Made by a program: the position numbers and the translations under genes
In this document: positions 41,250 through 49,032 of the stretch, piece after piece
Position numbering within the stretch: position 1 is the stretch's first letter
Layout of the letters: each line of letters begins with the position of its first letter
Assembly (NCBI GenBank): GCA_937139495.1
Contig: CAKZQC010000032.1
Location: forward strand, 1-49,032
Direction: 5' to 3'
DNA: 49,032 bases
Source: an uncultured Saprospiraceae bacterium
GTDB taxonomy: Bacteria > Bacteroidota > Bacteroidia > Chitinophagales > Saprospiraceae
Notes under the pieces: model-generated
Told to the model about the DNA's origin: nothing
The model's database searches: none
The model's input: only the letters and a program-made list of their open reading frames with translations

Positions 41250-41981
41250 TTATAATCTAGTGACTTTATGTACGACCTTGAGCAAATCTCTCACCTCCTC
41301 TATCGGAATAAAGAAAGGATCATGTTCGATATAATTATCAGATATTAGTTTGAGTTCTACCAGCTTGTTCTTCTTATCAAAAATTCGTTGTAAGCGTTTG
41401 ACCAATAGGTTATTATCAAAGGTACGAATCACATAAATATCCTTGTCCACCACTCGTTCGCCTGTATTCAAGAAGCGACAGATAACCATATCTCCATTTG
41501 TGATAGTCGGATACATCGAATTACCATCAATCACAAAAGCAACATGTTCGCCATGAATACCGGGAATACTAAAATTCTCGGTGTATTCTTCACTATTGTT
41601 CATACCAAAAGTATTAGTGGCAAATGCAGCTGCCGTAGAAAACAATATATTTGAATTACCCTTTTCGACGTAGCGAACTTCCGAACTCGGTGCCCTACTA
41701 GCCACAGGTGTCACTTCGTCCTGAAACACAGGCATCTCGCCCTTAGTCATGTAGTCTAGTCGAACTTGATAATGTTCTTCCAACTTTTGAGCATGCTTAA
41801 AGCTAATTTTGCGTTCGTTGCGCAAGCACTTATCTATCAAAAAGCCGTAGCTTTTATTGCCAAATATATAATTGGCAAATACAGATTTGCTTTTTTCGGA
41901 ATTGCTCTTAACAATTTCGCCCCTATCCTGTAAAGCTTGATAGACTATTTTGAATCGTTCGTTTAGTTCATTGCTAGGCAT
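41250..41981 (-). CDS. S24 (LexA/CI-like) repressor or protease
   Basis: This 243-aa protein has an N-terminal helical DNA-binding-like region (about 1-80, ERFKIVYQALQDRGEIVK and the segment RKISFKHAQKLEEHYQV). Its C-terminal S24 peptidase domain (about 145-243) has the Ser nucleophile in DGNSMYPTITNGD and the Lys in NLLVKRLQR. In LexA/CI proteins this pair self-cleaves to release DNA. The linker contains no clear Ala-Gly cleavage site. I start at ATG 41981 (MPSNELNERF); the frame extends to 42062 with a poorer sequence, so the start is uncertain. No phage genes are nearby, so it is a solitary host-type regulator. Confidence 0.8.
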   Translation of the reverse strand: MPSNELNERFKIVYQALQDRGEIVKSNSEKSKSVFANYIFGNKSYGFLIDKCLRNERKISFKHAQKLEEHYQVRLDYMTKGEMPVFQDEVTPVASRAPSSEVRYVEKGNSNILFSTAAAFATNTFGMNNSEEYTENFSIPGIHGEHVAFVIDGNSMYPTITNGDMVICRFLNTGERVVDKDIYVIRTFDNNLLVKRLQRIFDKKNKLVELKLISDNYIEHDPFFIPIEEVRDLLKVVHKVTRL

Positions 41982-42261
41982 ACTTGATTTTTTTAGGTAA
42001 AGACCACAGTCAAACAAAATGTTTATACTGCTTTCCGTTCTTGTCTCTTGTTTATACGACAAAGTAAAACAAAAAGTTTCAAAATAAAAAGTTTAAATTC
42101 AAAAAAAATCATAAAAACAATCAATTAGTAGCAAAAACAAGCTTTTAAAACAAAAAATAGCACTCTATTTAAAAACAAAAGTAAGTATCTCTATCCATAT
42201 AGTATCAAAAATAGCGGGCAAAAGTTGGTTTCTAGCCACTGACTCACATCTATACTACAAC

Positions 42262-42305
42262 AAAAAATAGGACAGCTCACATCATGTGAACTGTCCTATT
42301 TTTTT
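42262..42305. terminator. Bidirectional terminator upstream of S24 gene, 3' of rhodaneses
   Basis: Stem AATAGGACAG (42266-42275) / CTGTCCTATT (42291-42300) continues inside with TCACAT/ATGTGA. A-run and T-run flank it on either side. It ends the minus-strand rhodanese operon. The rest of 41982-42353 is AT-rich and holds no gene. Confidence 0.85.
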
Positions 42306-42341
42306 ATATCTTTTTGCTGAAGTTGTACTAAAGATGGCGAC

Positions 42342-42360
42342 CTAAGAGCGTGTCTAATAT
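42342..42360 (+). repeat. Recurrent motif CTAAGAGYRTRTCTAA, copy 3
   Basis: CTAAGAGCGTGTCTAATAT overlaps the stop codon of the rhodanese gene (42354-42356). It resembles the motifs at 1477 and 15871. Confidence 0.35.
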
Positions 42361-42866
42361 ACTTTTTCGCCTTTCTCTACCCACTGCCCCCAATTTTTGT
42401 TGTAGGCATGTACTTGCGGAGTTGCTTTATCACTACTATCTACCATTGGGTAACCTTTGTTGCTCCACTCAAATATACCACCATAAAGATTATATACTTT
42501 GGTATAGCCTTGTTTTTGGAGGCGTTCGCCAATCTTGCCCGAACGGTATCCTATCGAACAATAAACGACCACAATTGCATCTTTTGGCACTTTCGCTAGT
42601 GCTTCTTCCTCTACACGATTATACCCTACCCAAATCGCATCTTTTAGGTGCGAGACCTCAAATTCTTCTTGCTCTCGTGCGTCTAAAATATAAAGCTTAG
42701 GAGTCGTTAATTTTTGCTTCAAGCGATCACAAGAAATAGTTGGTACTTTTTTGCTAATCAGACTTTCTATTTTTTGTTCAAACTTAGGATTGATGGTCAA
42801 GTCTTGAGCCGTCATCAACAACGGAAACCCCAACAAAGCCAATAAAAAAAATTTTATTTTCAACAT
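42354..42866 (-). CDS. Exported rhodanese-like protein (Cys active site intact)
   Basis: This 170-aa protein has a signal peptide (about 1-19, ending LMTAQ) and one rhodanese domain. Residues include LYILDAREQEEFEVSHLKDAIWVG, the active loop VVVYCSIGYRSG with Cys, and a C-terminal GGIFEWSNKGYP. Rhodaneses move sulfane sulfur or act as redox or phosphatase-like modules. Here it acts outside the cytoplasm. It follows a second, degenerate rhodanese with a 2-base gap. Confidence 0.88.
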   Translation of the reverse strand: MLKIKFFLLALLGFPLLMTAQDLTINPKFEQKIESLISKKVPTISCDRLKQKLTTPKLYILDAREQEEFEVSHLKDAIWVGYNRVEEEALAKVPKDAIVVVYCSIGYRSGKIGERLQKQGYTKVYNLYGGIFEWSNKGYPMVDSSDKATPQVHAYNKNWGQWVEKGEKVY

Positions 42867-42868
42867 AT

Positions 42869-43321
42869 TTAGTTCTTTTTATTTTTCTTCAAACGTTTGG
42901 TAGGCAATAGCTTACGATTCCATTCTTCGATACCACCTAGCAAGTTACTTGTATTATCAAAACCCATTTCTCGCAGTTTGGCCGCTATCTTTTTACCTTC
43001 AATTCCATTGGTAGAATAGACTACTATTTTCTTATTTCTATTGATATACCAGATATTTTTGACACTCAATGCAGCAGCATCGAAACCAATATGCTTGGCT
43101 CCTTGCAAGTGTTCCATGCGGTAATTTTCTTTATCTCTCGCATCTAACAATACAATTTTGGGCGTAGATTGCTGTAGCTTTCGCAACTCCGAACAAGTCA
43201 CTTGTATGCCCTCTATGGCTAATTCAGCCTCTACCACCTCTAGCAAATCAGCAGGCAACGTGTCTTGTGCTTTAAGGCAGTTTGTTATTAGCAGGAAGCT
43301 AATGAGCAACATCCATTTCAT
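42869..43321 (-). CDS. Exported rhodanese-like protein lacking the active Cys
   Basis: This 150-aa protein has a signal peptide (about 1-18, ending LKAQ). The rhodanese fold is kept: IVLLDARDKENYRMEHLQGAKHIG, then LLGGIEEWNRKLL. However, the active loop reads VVYSTNGIEG, with Ser where the catalytic Cys belongs, so sulfur transfer is not expected. Its Lys-rich C terminus is unusual. It is two bases upstream of the Cys-containing paralogue, suggesting an active/inactive pair. Confidence 0.85.
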   Translation of the reverse strand: MKWMLLISFLLITNCLKAQDTLPADLLEVVEAELAIEGIQVTCSELRKLQQSTPKIVLLDARDKENYRMEHLQGAKHIGFDAAALSVKNIWYINRNKKIVVYSTNGIEGKKIAAKLREMGFDNTSNLLGGIEEWNRKLLPTKRLKKNKKN

Positions 43322-43358
43322 ATTTATAGTGTTTTTTCTTCCTTATGGCAATCAAAAA

Positions 43359-43850
43359 CTAGACCGTTCCTGTATCGTTGTACACTCGCCAAAAAGAAAC
43401 TAATAGACGGAAAGGTAGTACGATAGTAGCTATAATCGCCCCTACACCAAAAAAGGATATTTCTTTAGTCGTGTAATTCATGACACGATACCACTCGGTA
43501 GGCTGTATATCAGGTCTAAAGTAGGACATAAATAATGCCGTCCCTTCTTTATCTACAAAGTCTTGATAAGCAAAAAACTGCTGAATCAAGTAGAACACCA
43601 GCAACAAACAGCTGAAAATGATAATGAATTTAGCTGCCTGTACGTGTGCGAGCCACGTATATTTGAGCAGAAACAAATACCTCGTGAACGTAATAAAGAT
43701 GATAATATTCAGGATACTATCATAAATATAATCGTTCTTGATATAAGCAGCCCACATCGGTGCTGTCACTATCCAGATAACCACAAAAGTAATGAGCCAC
43801 CAAATGGCTTCCATCGCTATTTTTATTCCTAGCGTTTTAGAACTTGACAT
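43359..43850 (-). CDS. Small polytopic membrane protein, 163 aa
   Basis: Four hydrophobic helices are visible: about 11-32 (AMEAIWWLITFVVIWIVTAPMW), 41-60, 72-93 (AKFIIIFSCLLLVFYLIQQFF) and 128-150. A soluble loop, YFRPDIQPTEWYRVMNYT, precedes the last. I recognise no family. It is 37 bases ahead of the rhodanese pair and may be their membrane partner, by analogy with sulfur-transport membrane proteins; that is inference. Confidence 0.7.
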   Translation of the reverse strand: MSSSKTLGIKIAMEAIWWLITFVVIWIVTAPMWAAYIKNDYIYDSILNIIIFITFTRYLFLLKYTWLAHVQAAKFIIIFSCLLLVFYLIQQFFAYQDFVDKEGTALFMSYFRPDIQPTEWYRVMNYTTKEISFFGVGAIIATIVLPFRLLVSFWRVYNDTGTV

Positions 43851-43888
43851 ATTTTATTATTGAAAATTGACTGAAAGAATCTTTCTCG

Positions 43889-43902
43889 AAGAGCATGCTC
43901 TT
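43889..43902. repeat. Perfect 14-bp palindrome AAGAGCATGCTCTT
   Basis: AAGAGCATGCTCTT equals its own reverse complement. It lies between xerC and the small membrane protein gene and partly overlaps an inverse copy of the CTAAGAG motif. Possible dimer operator. Confidence 0.5.
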
Positions 43903-43949
43903 AGTTGGAATTGGAGGACATCTATAACAAGCGCTAATTTACGATATTT

Positions 43950-44843
43950 TTAGAGATCCTTTGCTTTAGGATGTGCTTGTTCGTATGCTTTTTTGAGTTG
44001 TTCGATAGAATTGTGCGTATATACTTGTGTAGCTGCCAAACTGCTATGCCCCAATAATTCTTTGATGGCGTTCAAATCTGCTCCGTTATTGGATAGGTGC
44101 GTAGCAAAGGAGTGGCGAAGTACATGCGGACTTTTTTGAGATTGAGTCGATACGAGCGCCAAATAGCGCTTCACTTTGTTGTACACAAATTTAGGATACA
44201 TCTGGACTCCTTTATCTGTCAATAAGATATAATCCTCACTCTGGTCAGGAAATGTATCTTCCCATATTTTTTTGTAGCTTTCGAGCGTTATCCGCAATTC
44301 ATTACCGAAAGGAATCCATCGCTCTTTATTACCTTTTCCTAATACTTGCAGTGTTTTGGTATCCCACTGAATGGCACTCCATTCGAGTGCTATCAGTTCG
44401 CTGCGGCGCATACCAGTCGTGTAGAGCAGCTCCAACAATAGGTAATCTCGCCAGCCCGCAAACCCATCTTCAAAGTTAGCAAAGTCTTGCAATGTCTCCA
44501 TTTGCTCTTTTTCGATATAGACAGGCAAGCGTTCTGCTTTTTTGGGTAGCAGGACTTTCGGAAAGGCTTTGTTTTTTATTCTTTTGCTTTGCAATAAGAA
44601 TTTATGGTAAGTTCGGAGTGTCGATATTTTTCGAGCTATCGTACTCGCATTGATTTTTTCCTGCATCAGATCCACTACCCACGAACGCAAATGTATAGAC
44701 TTTACGTCTTGCCATTCTGTTAGGTCGTATCGCTGTTCTGCAAAAGAAAAAAATTGTTGTAAATCTTTGAGATATGCCGTAGAGGTGTGCCTAGAATAAC
44801 GTCTTTCGTATTGGAGGTAATCCCAAAAAGCGGCTTCTTGCAT
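43950..44843 (-). CDS. Tyrosine recombinase XerC/XerD
   Basis: This 297-aa enzyme has an N-terminal SAM-like core-binding domain (about 1-85) and a C-terminal catalytic domain. All catalytic residues are present: R146 (TTGMRRSEL), K170 (VLGKGNKERWIP), H240 and R243 (HVLRHSFATHL), H266 (LLGHSSLAATQ) and nucleophile Y275 (VYTH). The length and motifs fit the Xer pair that resolves chromosome dimers at dif rather than a phage integrase. No att sites or mobile genes surround it. Confidence 0.9.
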   Translation of the reverse strand: MQEAAFWDYLQYERRYSRHTSTAYLKDLQQFFSFAEQRYDLTEWQDVKSIHLRSWVVDLMQEKINASTIARKISTLRTYHKFLLQSKRIKNKAFPKVLLPKKAERLPVYIEKEQMETLQDFANFEDGFAGWRDYLLLELLYTTGMRRSELIALEWSAIQWDTKTLQVLGKGNKERWIPFGNELRITLESYKKIWEDTFPDQSEDYILLTDKGVQMYPKFVYNKVKRYLALVSTQSQKSPHVLRHSFATHLSNNGADLNAIKELLGHSSLAATQVYTHNSIEQLKKAYEQAHPKAKDL

Positions 44844-44925
44844 AAGAAAATAATAGTACGGCTAAAAAAATAAGGAGAATAGCCGTCTAGTATCAACGTG
44901 CTATTTTGCTATTGACAACTAAGTA

Positions 44926-45795
44926 CTAAAACATATTAGCTAGTTCGGTCAAGTCTTCTATAATTGTAATATTAGGTTTATCAGTGTCTTGTTGGGTCAG
45001 GCGAGCGCCCGATACCAATAGATGAGCAGGTTGCATCGCATCGTACAATTTGCCCAAATAATCCTTAGAAACATACATTTTATGTTTTTCGGAAATCATC
45101 GTGTAAACATAATCAGGCTGGTATAACGTAGTTGCAAATTTCAATTCTTCAATAGAAACTCTTCTACCCAAATACACGACTCTCATATTTCGCACCTTCA
45201 GTAGGTACTCCACAAATATCAAATATAATTCTTGTTGGTCCGACTCTGGAGCATACAAAATCGCTGTTTGGGCGTAATCTTCTGTACGTACAGGGATTTT
45301 GTCTGTCGCTGCTAGTATTTTTCTACGAATAATACAGCCAGCAAAACGCTTGTGAATAGTAGAGATAGACCCAGACAACCACAACATACTGGTACGCTCC
45401 ATGAATGGAGTCAAAATATCCAATATCACCTTCTCTATTCCAATATCTGCAATAGCTTGCTCCAATAAATTGCAGAGTTTATACTCATCTAATTCTAGCA
45501 TAGCTACTGCCATTGCTTGAAAATAGTCATTAGATTCTGCCTCTGTTTCCGATCTTCTTTGTACTTCTTCTGCTATCTCCGCAGGACTCATTTTGGCTAT
45601 CTTGGATATACGTATCCCTTTACGATTTAGGAAGGCAATATTCATCAAAAATTTAAGATCCTGCTCTGTATAATAACGAATGTTAGATGCAGTTCTCTTT
45701 GGTTCAATGATATTATACCGCTGTTCCCAGATGCGTATGGTGTGTGCTTTGACACCAGATAGCTTTTGTAAATCTCTTATGGAATAAGTAGTCAA
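44926..45795 (-). CDS. MerR family regulator with cobalamin-binding-like C-terminal domain
   Basis: This 289-aa protein has a MerR winged helix (about 1-70): YSIRDLQKLSGVKAHTIRIWEQRYNIIEPKRTASNIRYYTEQDL. A helical linker and a B12-binding-like region follow (about 90-289). The fold matches CarA/CarH/LitR-type light regulators: four-helix cap, then a Rossmann-like domain with YLGRRVSIEELK. The expected His of the B12 lower-ligand motif (ExxHxxG) is not seen; PESDQQELYLIF stands in its place. So cobalamin photosensing is doubtful. It is monocistronic. Confidence 0.8.
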   Translation of the reverse strand: MTTYSIRDLQKLSGVKAHTIRIWEQRYNIIEPKRTASNIRYYTEQDLKFLMNIAFLNRKGIRISKIAKMSPAEIAEEVQRRSETEAESNDYFQAMAVAMLELDEYKLCNLLEQAIADIGIEKVILDILTPFMERTSMLWLSGSISTIHKRFAGCIIRRKILAATDKIPVRTEDYAQTAILYAPESDQQELYLIFVEYLLKVRNMRVVYLGRRVSIEELKFATTLYQPDYVYTMISEKHKMYVSKDYLGKLYDAMQPAHLLVSGARLTQQDTDKPNITIIEDLTELANMF

Positions 45796-45955
45796 TTGTA
45801 GTTATGTTAATTTATTAGCGTATTGAGAGTAGTGAATTATATTTTTTCTAACACATAAGAGCATTTAAAGTTGTCAAACAAAAGCTTTTTTATTGCAATT
45901 AGTATAAAATAAACAAGTCCTAACAAGTATAAGTCTCTGTCAGATAGGTATTTTC

Positions 45956-46012
45956 AATCACCCTCCTAAAAGAACGAGCACCAATGCTTTATATTCTTTG
46001 ACGAGGGTGATT
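45956..46012 (-). terminator. Long hairpin 3' of clpB
   Basis: Arms AATCACCCTC (45956-45965) and GAGGGTGATT (46003-46012) have an inner AAAGAA/TTCTTT pairing. The stem is long but no minus-strand T-run follows, so it is a terminator or mRNA-stability element of low certainty. Confidence 0.5.
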
Positions 46013-46032
46013 TAAAATCACTTTCATATTTT

Positions 46033-48678
46033 TTATGCTTTTTTATTCGTGGCTGTTGCCTTCTTCTTCACTTTCTTTTTAATAAATGTTAATTCCTCTT
46101 TTTTGTTCACATCTACCAAAATAATATCGCCACTTTCAAACTTTCCAGCTAACAATTGCTTTGATAGTTCATTATCAATTTGTCGTTGCAAAACCCGTTT
46201 CATAGGGCGAGCACCATATTTAGGGTCGTAGCCCAAATCTGCCAAGTAATCAATTGCTTTCTCTGATAATTCAATATCGTAACCTTGCTTGACAATACGT
46301 TTGCGAGTAGATTTGAACATCAGCATCATTATTTGCTTGATTTCGTCTTTGTTGAGCGGAGTGAACATCACTTGCTCATCTATTCTATTCAAGAACTCTG
46401 GACGCATTCTGTCTTTAAGAGAATTGACCACCTCTTCTTGTGTTTTATCTATTATTTTTTGACGCTCGTCAGGAGTCATCTCCTCCAAACCTTCAAAATT
46501 CTCATAAATAATGTCTGACCCCATATTAGTGGTCATAATAATAATTGTATTCTTAAAATCTGCGACTCTACCCTTGTTATCCGTCAATCGACCATCGTCC
46601 AGTACTTGTAACAATACATTGAAAGTATCGGGGTGTGCTTTTTCAATTTCGTCCAATAAGACAATAGAATATGGTTTGTGGCGCACGGCATTGGTCAATT
46701 GACCACCTTCTTCGTAACCAACATACCCTGGTGGTGGACCAATCAATCTAGCGACCGATTGTTTTTCCATATACTCACTCATATCAAAACGAGTAATAGC
46801 ATTTTCATCATTGAATAAAAAGTCTGCTAGTACTTTTGCCAACTCCGTTTTACCAACTCCTGTTGTTCCCATAAAGATAAAAGAACCAATAGGTTTTTGT
46901 GGATCCTGAAGTCCAGCTCTACTTCTACGTACGGCATCTGATACTGCCTGTACAGCAGCTTTCTGACCAATAAGGCGTTTGCCAATTTCCGTTTCCATGT
47001 GCAAGAGTTTTTCTCGCTCACTTGCCAGCATTTTGTTGACAGGAATACCTGTCCATCTAGAAATAACATCTGCAATATCAGAAGCATCTACTTCGCCATC
47101 TGTTAGCCTTTTTTCTGGAGCTAATTTATCCAAATCTGCTTCTGCAGCTTTCAGCAATTCTTCTTGCTCTTTTATTTTGCCATATTCTAGCTCTGCTACT
47201 TTGGCATAATCCCCATTTCTTCGGGCATTTTCAGCTTCCACCTTGTAGCCTTCCATTTTCTCTTTGCAGCTCTGAATAATGTTGATGAGTTCTTTTTCAG
47301 ACTCCCAACCACCTTTCATTTCGTTGAGTTCTTCAGTCAGTTCTGCTATTTCTTTGCCAATAGAATCCAATCGAGCTTTGCTACCATCTCTTTTTATCAC
47401 TTCTCGCTCTACCTCCAGTTGGCGTTTTCTTCTATCCAGTTCATCTAGCTTTTCAGGCATCGAATCTAGCTCCAAACGCAATTTAGCAGCGGCTTCATCC
47501 ATCAAGTCGATTGCCTTATCTGGCAATGCTCGATCACTTACATAGCGCTGAGACATTTCGACAGCGGCAATAAGTGCCTCATCTAATATTCTTACTTTGT
47601 GGTGTGTTTCGTATCGCTCCCTCAATCCTCTCAAAATAGCGATTGATTCGATAACGCTAGGCTCATCTACTTTTACTATCTGGAATCTGCGTTCCAATGC
47701 TTTATCTTTCTCAAAATAACGCTGATATTCATCTGTTGTAGTTGCTCCAATGGTTCTCAACTCGCCTCTAGCTAGTGCAGGTTTGAGTATATTAGCAGCA
47801 TCCATGCTACCTCCACCTCCGCCAGCACCTACCAATGTGTGTATTTCATCGATAAACAAAATCACATTATTGGAGGTAGAAACTTCTTTTACAACTCCTT
47901 TCAATCGCTCCTCAAATTCGCCTTTGTATTTCGCTCCAGCGACTAAAGCTGCCAAATCAAGAGAGTAAATCAGAGTACCTTTCAAATTGCTAGGTACATC
48001 GTCTTCTATTATTCTCCAAGCCAATCCTTCGACAATAGCAGTCTTACCGACTCCCGCTTCTCCAATAATAATTGGGTTGTTTTTTTTGCGTCTAGACAGA
48101 ATATGCAATACTCTTCTAATCTCTTCATCTCTACCAATGATACGATCCAGTTTACCCGTTCTGGCACGTTCGTTTAGGTTAATTGCATATTTATTGAGCG
48201 ATACAAATTCATCATTTTCTGCTGAATCCGTTATATTCTTCCCTTTTCGTAATTCTTTGATAGCAGCACCTAGCTGTTTTTCATTAACGCCTAACGCTCT
48301 CAGCGTCTTTACGGTACTGTCATTAGATACCGTAAATATTCCTGCCAAAATCATATCTACAGCTACATATTCATCTCCAAAGTCTTTTGCCAAACTTTGT
48401 GCCGCCTGTATTGCTTGGCTAGCTTCTGTAGAAAGGTGACTACCACTAGATGCACCATAAACCTTAGGGTAGGTATCAATAATAGTCGATAATTTATCCT
48501 GCAGATTAGCTAAATCTAGTCCCATTTTTTTGAGTAAGAAAATAGCTACACTATCTTCCAAGTCTAACATACCTTTTAGCAAGTGAGCAATCTGAACATC
48601 TTGTTGTTCTTTCTCTCGTACATAGCCTTGTGCTTTCAGCACGGCTTGTCTTGCTTTCTCTGTAAACTTATCAAACAT
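46033..48678 (-). CDS. clpB: ATP-dependent disaggregase ClpB
   Basis: This 881-aa protein has the ClpB layout. An N-terminal double Clp-N domain (about 1-150) begins MFDKFTEKARQAVLKAQ. Nucleotide-binding domain 1 has Walker A GEAGVGKTA (near 205) and the pore segment around DLAALVAGAKYKGEFEERLKG. The coiled-coil M-domain (about 400-530, Lys/Glu-rich) distinguishes ClpB from ClpA/ClpC. Domain 2 has Walker A GTTGVGKTE (near 605) and the pore motif GPPGYVGYEEGG. No IGF/IGL ClpP-binding loop is evident. With DnaK it rescues aggregated proteins after heat stress. It is monocistronic, and I see no CIRCE element in front. Confidence 0.95.
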   Translation of the reverse strand: MFDKFTEKARQAVLKAQGYVREKEQQDVQIAHLLKGMLDLEDSVAIFLLKKMGLDLANLQDKLSTIIDTYPKVYGASSGSHLSTEASQAIQAAQSLAKDFGDEYVAVDMILAGIFTVSNDSTVKTLRALGVNEKQLGAAIKELRKGKNITDSAENDEFVSLNKYAINLNERARTGKLDRIIGRDEEIRRVLHILSRRKKNNPIIIGEAGVGKTAIVEGLAWRIIEDDVPSNLKGTLIYSLDLAALVAGAKYKGEFEERLKGVVKEVSTSNNVILFIDEIHTLVGAGGGGGSMDAANILKPALARGELRTIGATTTDEYQRYFEKDKALERRFQIVKVDEPSVIESIAILRGLRERYETHHKVRILDEALIAAVEMSQRYVSDRALPDKAIDLMDEAAAKLRLELDSMPEKLDELDRRKRQLEVEREVIKRDGSKARLDSIGKEIAELTEELNEMKGGWESEKELINIIQSCKEKMEGYKVEAENARRNGDYAKVAELEYGKIKEQEELLKAAEADLDKLAPEKRLTDGEVDASDIADVISRWTGIPVNKMLASEREKLLHMETEIGKRLIGQKAAVQAVSDAVRRSRAGLQDPQKPIGSFIFMGTTGVGKTELAKVLADFLFNDENAITRFDMSEYMEKQSVARLIGPPPGYVGYEEGGQLTNAVRHKPYSIVLLDEIEKAHPDTFNVLLQVLDDGRLTDNKGRVADFKNTIIIMTTNMGSDIIYENFEGLEEMTPDERQKIIDKTQEEVVNSLKDRMRPEFLNRIDEQVMFTPLNKDEIKQIMMLMFKSTRKRIVKQGYDIELSEKAIDYLADLGYDPKYGARPMKRVLQRQIDNELSKQLLAGKFESGDIILVDVNKKEELTFIKKKVKKKATATNKKA

Positions 48679-48923
48679 AATTTTTGCGTTTTTTATTGAA
48701 GTTATCTTGAGTAGAGTTATTCTAAATCTATCTTATCAATAGAGGTTATTAAGGTGACCTCTTCGTACTAAAGAATAAATCTTTGGTAATTAAGGTTAAG
48801 AGTATTTTCACGCCCTATTTTTTCGTTGTTCAAAATACATAAATACCTTATTATTTAGGCATTTTCGTTCCTTTTAATTAACAAACTAAACATCAAATCT
48901 ATATTCTAAGTTCAATTTCCAAC

Positions 48924-48966
48924 AAAAAAAAGAGGGGAACAAATCGTGTTGATTTGTTCCCCTCTT
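48924..48966 (-). terminator. Strong terminator of the gene at the right edge
   Basis: A perfect 16-bp stem (AAGAGGGGAACAAATC 48930-48945, complementary arm 48951-48966) has loop GTGTT and an A-run at 48924-48930 that reads T on the minus strand. It starts seven bases after a minus-strand stop codon. Confidence 0.88.
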
Positions 48967-48973
48967 ATATATC

Positions 48974-49032
48974 TTAAATAGTTGTTCCTTTACTATTTGC
49001 TTCGCTTTGTTCCTCTCCCGTTTCTAAAAAAA
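48974..49032 (-). CDS. 3' end of a minus-strand gene entering from the right edge
   Basis: On the minus strand the frame reads FLETGEEQSEANSKGTTI then TAA (48976-48974). It is open to the window edge and directly precedes the strong terminator at 48924, which supports a real gene end. The product cannot be told from 18 residues. The stretch 48679-48923 upstream of clpB shows no gene; clpB promoter elements there are not clear. Confidence 0.5.
   Translation of the reverse strand, partial: FLETGEEQSEANSKGTTI

Noticed and set aside
41250..41981. S24 repressor as marker of a prophage
   Set aside because: Neighbours are lgt and rhodanese genes; no phage structural, replication or lysis genes occur within the window.
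43950..44843. Tyrosine recombinase as sign of an integrated mobile element
   Set aside because: Motifs and length fit housekeeping XerC/XerD; no att repeats, excisionase, phage or conjugation genes are around it, and composition matches the neighbours.

Overview
The window is chromosomal DNA of a Bacteroidota bacterium, probably a gliding, T9SS-bearing lineage (Saprospiria/Cytophagia-like; rank below phylum is inference). Support: a 1623-aa SprB-repeat protein ending in a gliding-motility-type C-terminal domain, a type A T9SS sorting domain (WAVYPNP...), a fused E1 alpha/beta 2-oxoacid dehydrogenase, a DUF4292 lipoprotein, AT-rich DNA, and many promoters of the Bacteroidota form TTTG-N17-23-TAnnTTTG. 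I see no integrase-bounded island, prophage, transposase or CRISPR array. This is mostly core genome with an unusually structured intergenic fraction.

Layout. 0-4 kb: lone SUKH/SMI1 protein, a SIMPL-like lipoprotein and a TonB, separated by a repeat copy and a long imperfect palindrome. 4-9 kb: phosphohexomutase (minus), Pcm methyltransferase, a polytopic membrane protein with a MazG-like pyrophosphohydrolase, then an ECF sigma factor behind a dense cluster of TTGTTTA/TAAACAA motifs. 9-16.6 kb: fused E1 dehydrogenase (minus), an unknown 177-aa protein, a DegT/DnrJ/EryC1 aminotransferase followed by a 195-bp tandem duplication carrying its terminator, an ABC-2 exporter pair (minus), and a 530-bp gene-free stretch with a large palindrome and a second copy of the repeat from the window start.

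16.9-23.8 kb: cell-surface and secretion cargo, namely the giant SprB-repeat protein with two nested lamin-tail-like domains, a broken S74-type (intramolecular chaperone) gene, and a T9SS cargo gene coupled to it by a TAATG overlap. 23.9-30.8 kb: one minus-strand operon tetR-tolC-mfp-rnd encoding a tripartite RND efflux system, with GTTTCC/GGAAAC half-sites around its promoter.

31-41 kb: dUTPase, sugar-nucleotidyltransferase, an envelope operon (TPR protein, DUF4292 lipoprotein, EnvC-like coiled-coil/LytM protein), a tRNA-Val(GAC) with a textbook promoter and terminator, a hemopexin plus double-thioredoxin secreted protein, an unrecognised secreted protein, and Lgt. 41-49 kb (all minus): S24/CI-like repressor, three-gene cluster of a small membrane protein and two rhodaneses (one lacking the active Cys), XerC/D recombinase, MerR regulator with a degenerate cobalamin-binding-like domain, ClpB, and the last 18 codons of a gene entering from the right edge.

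Functional themes are envelope biogenesis and export (Lgt, lipoproteins, EnvC-like protein, TonB, RND, T9SS cargo) and envelope thiol chemistry (double Trx, tandem rhodaneses). The most unusual material is in the intergenic DNA and in the domain architectures, not in a single recognisable new gene system.
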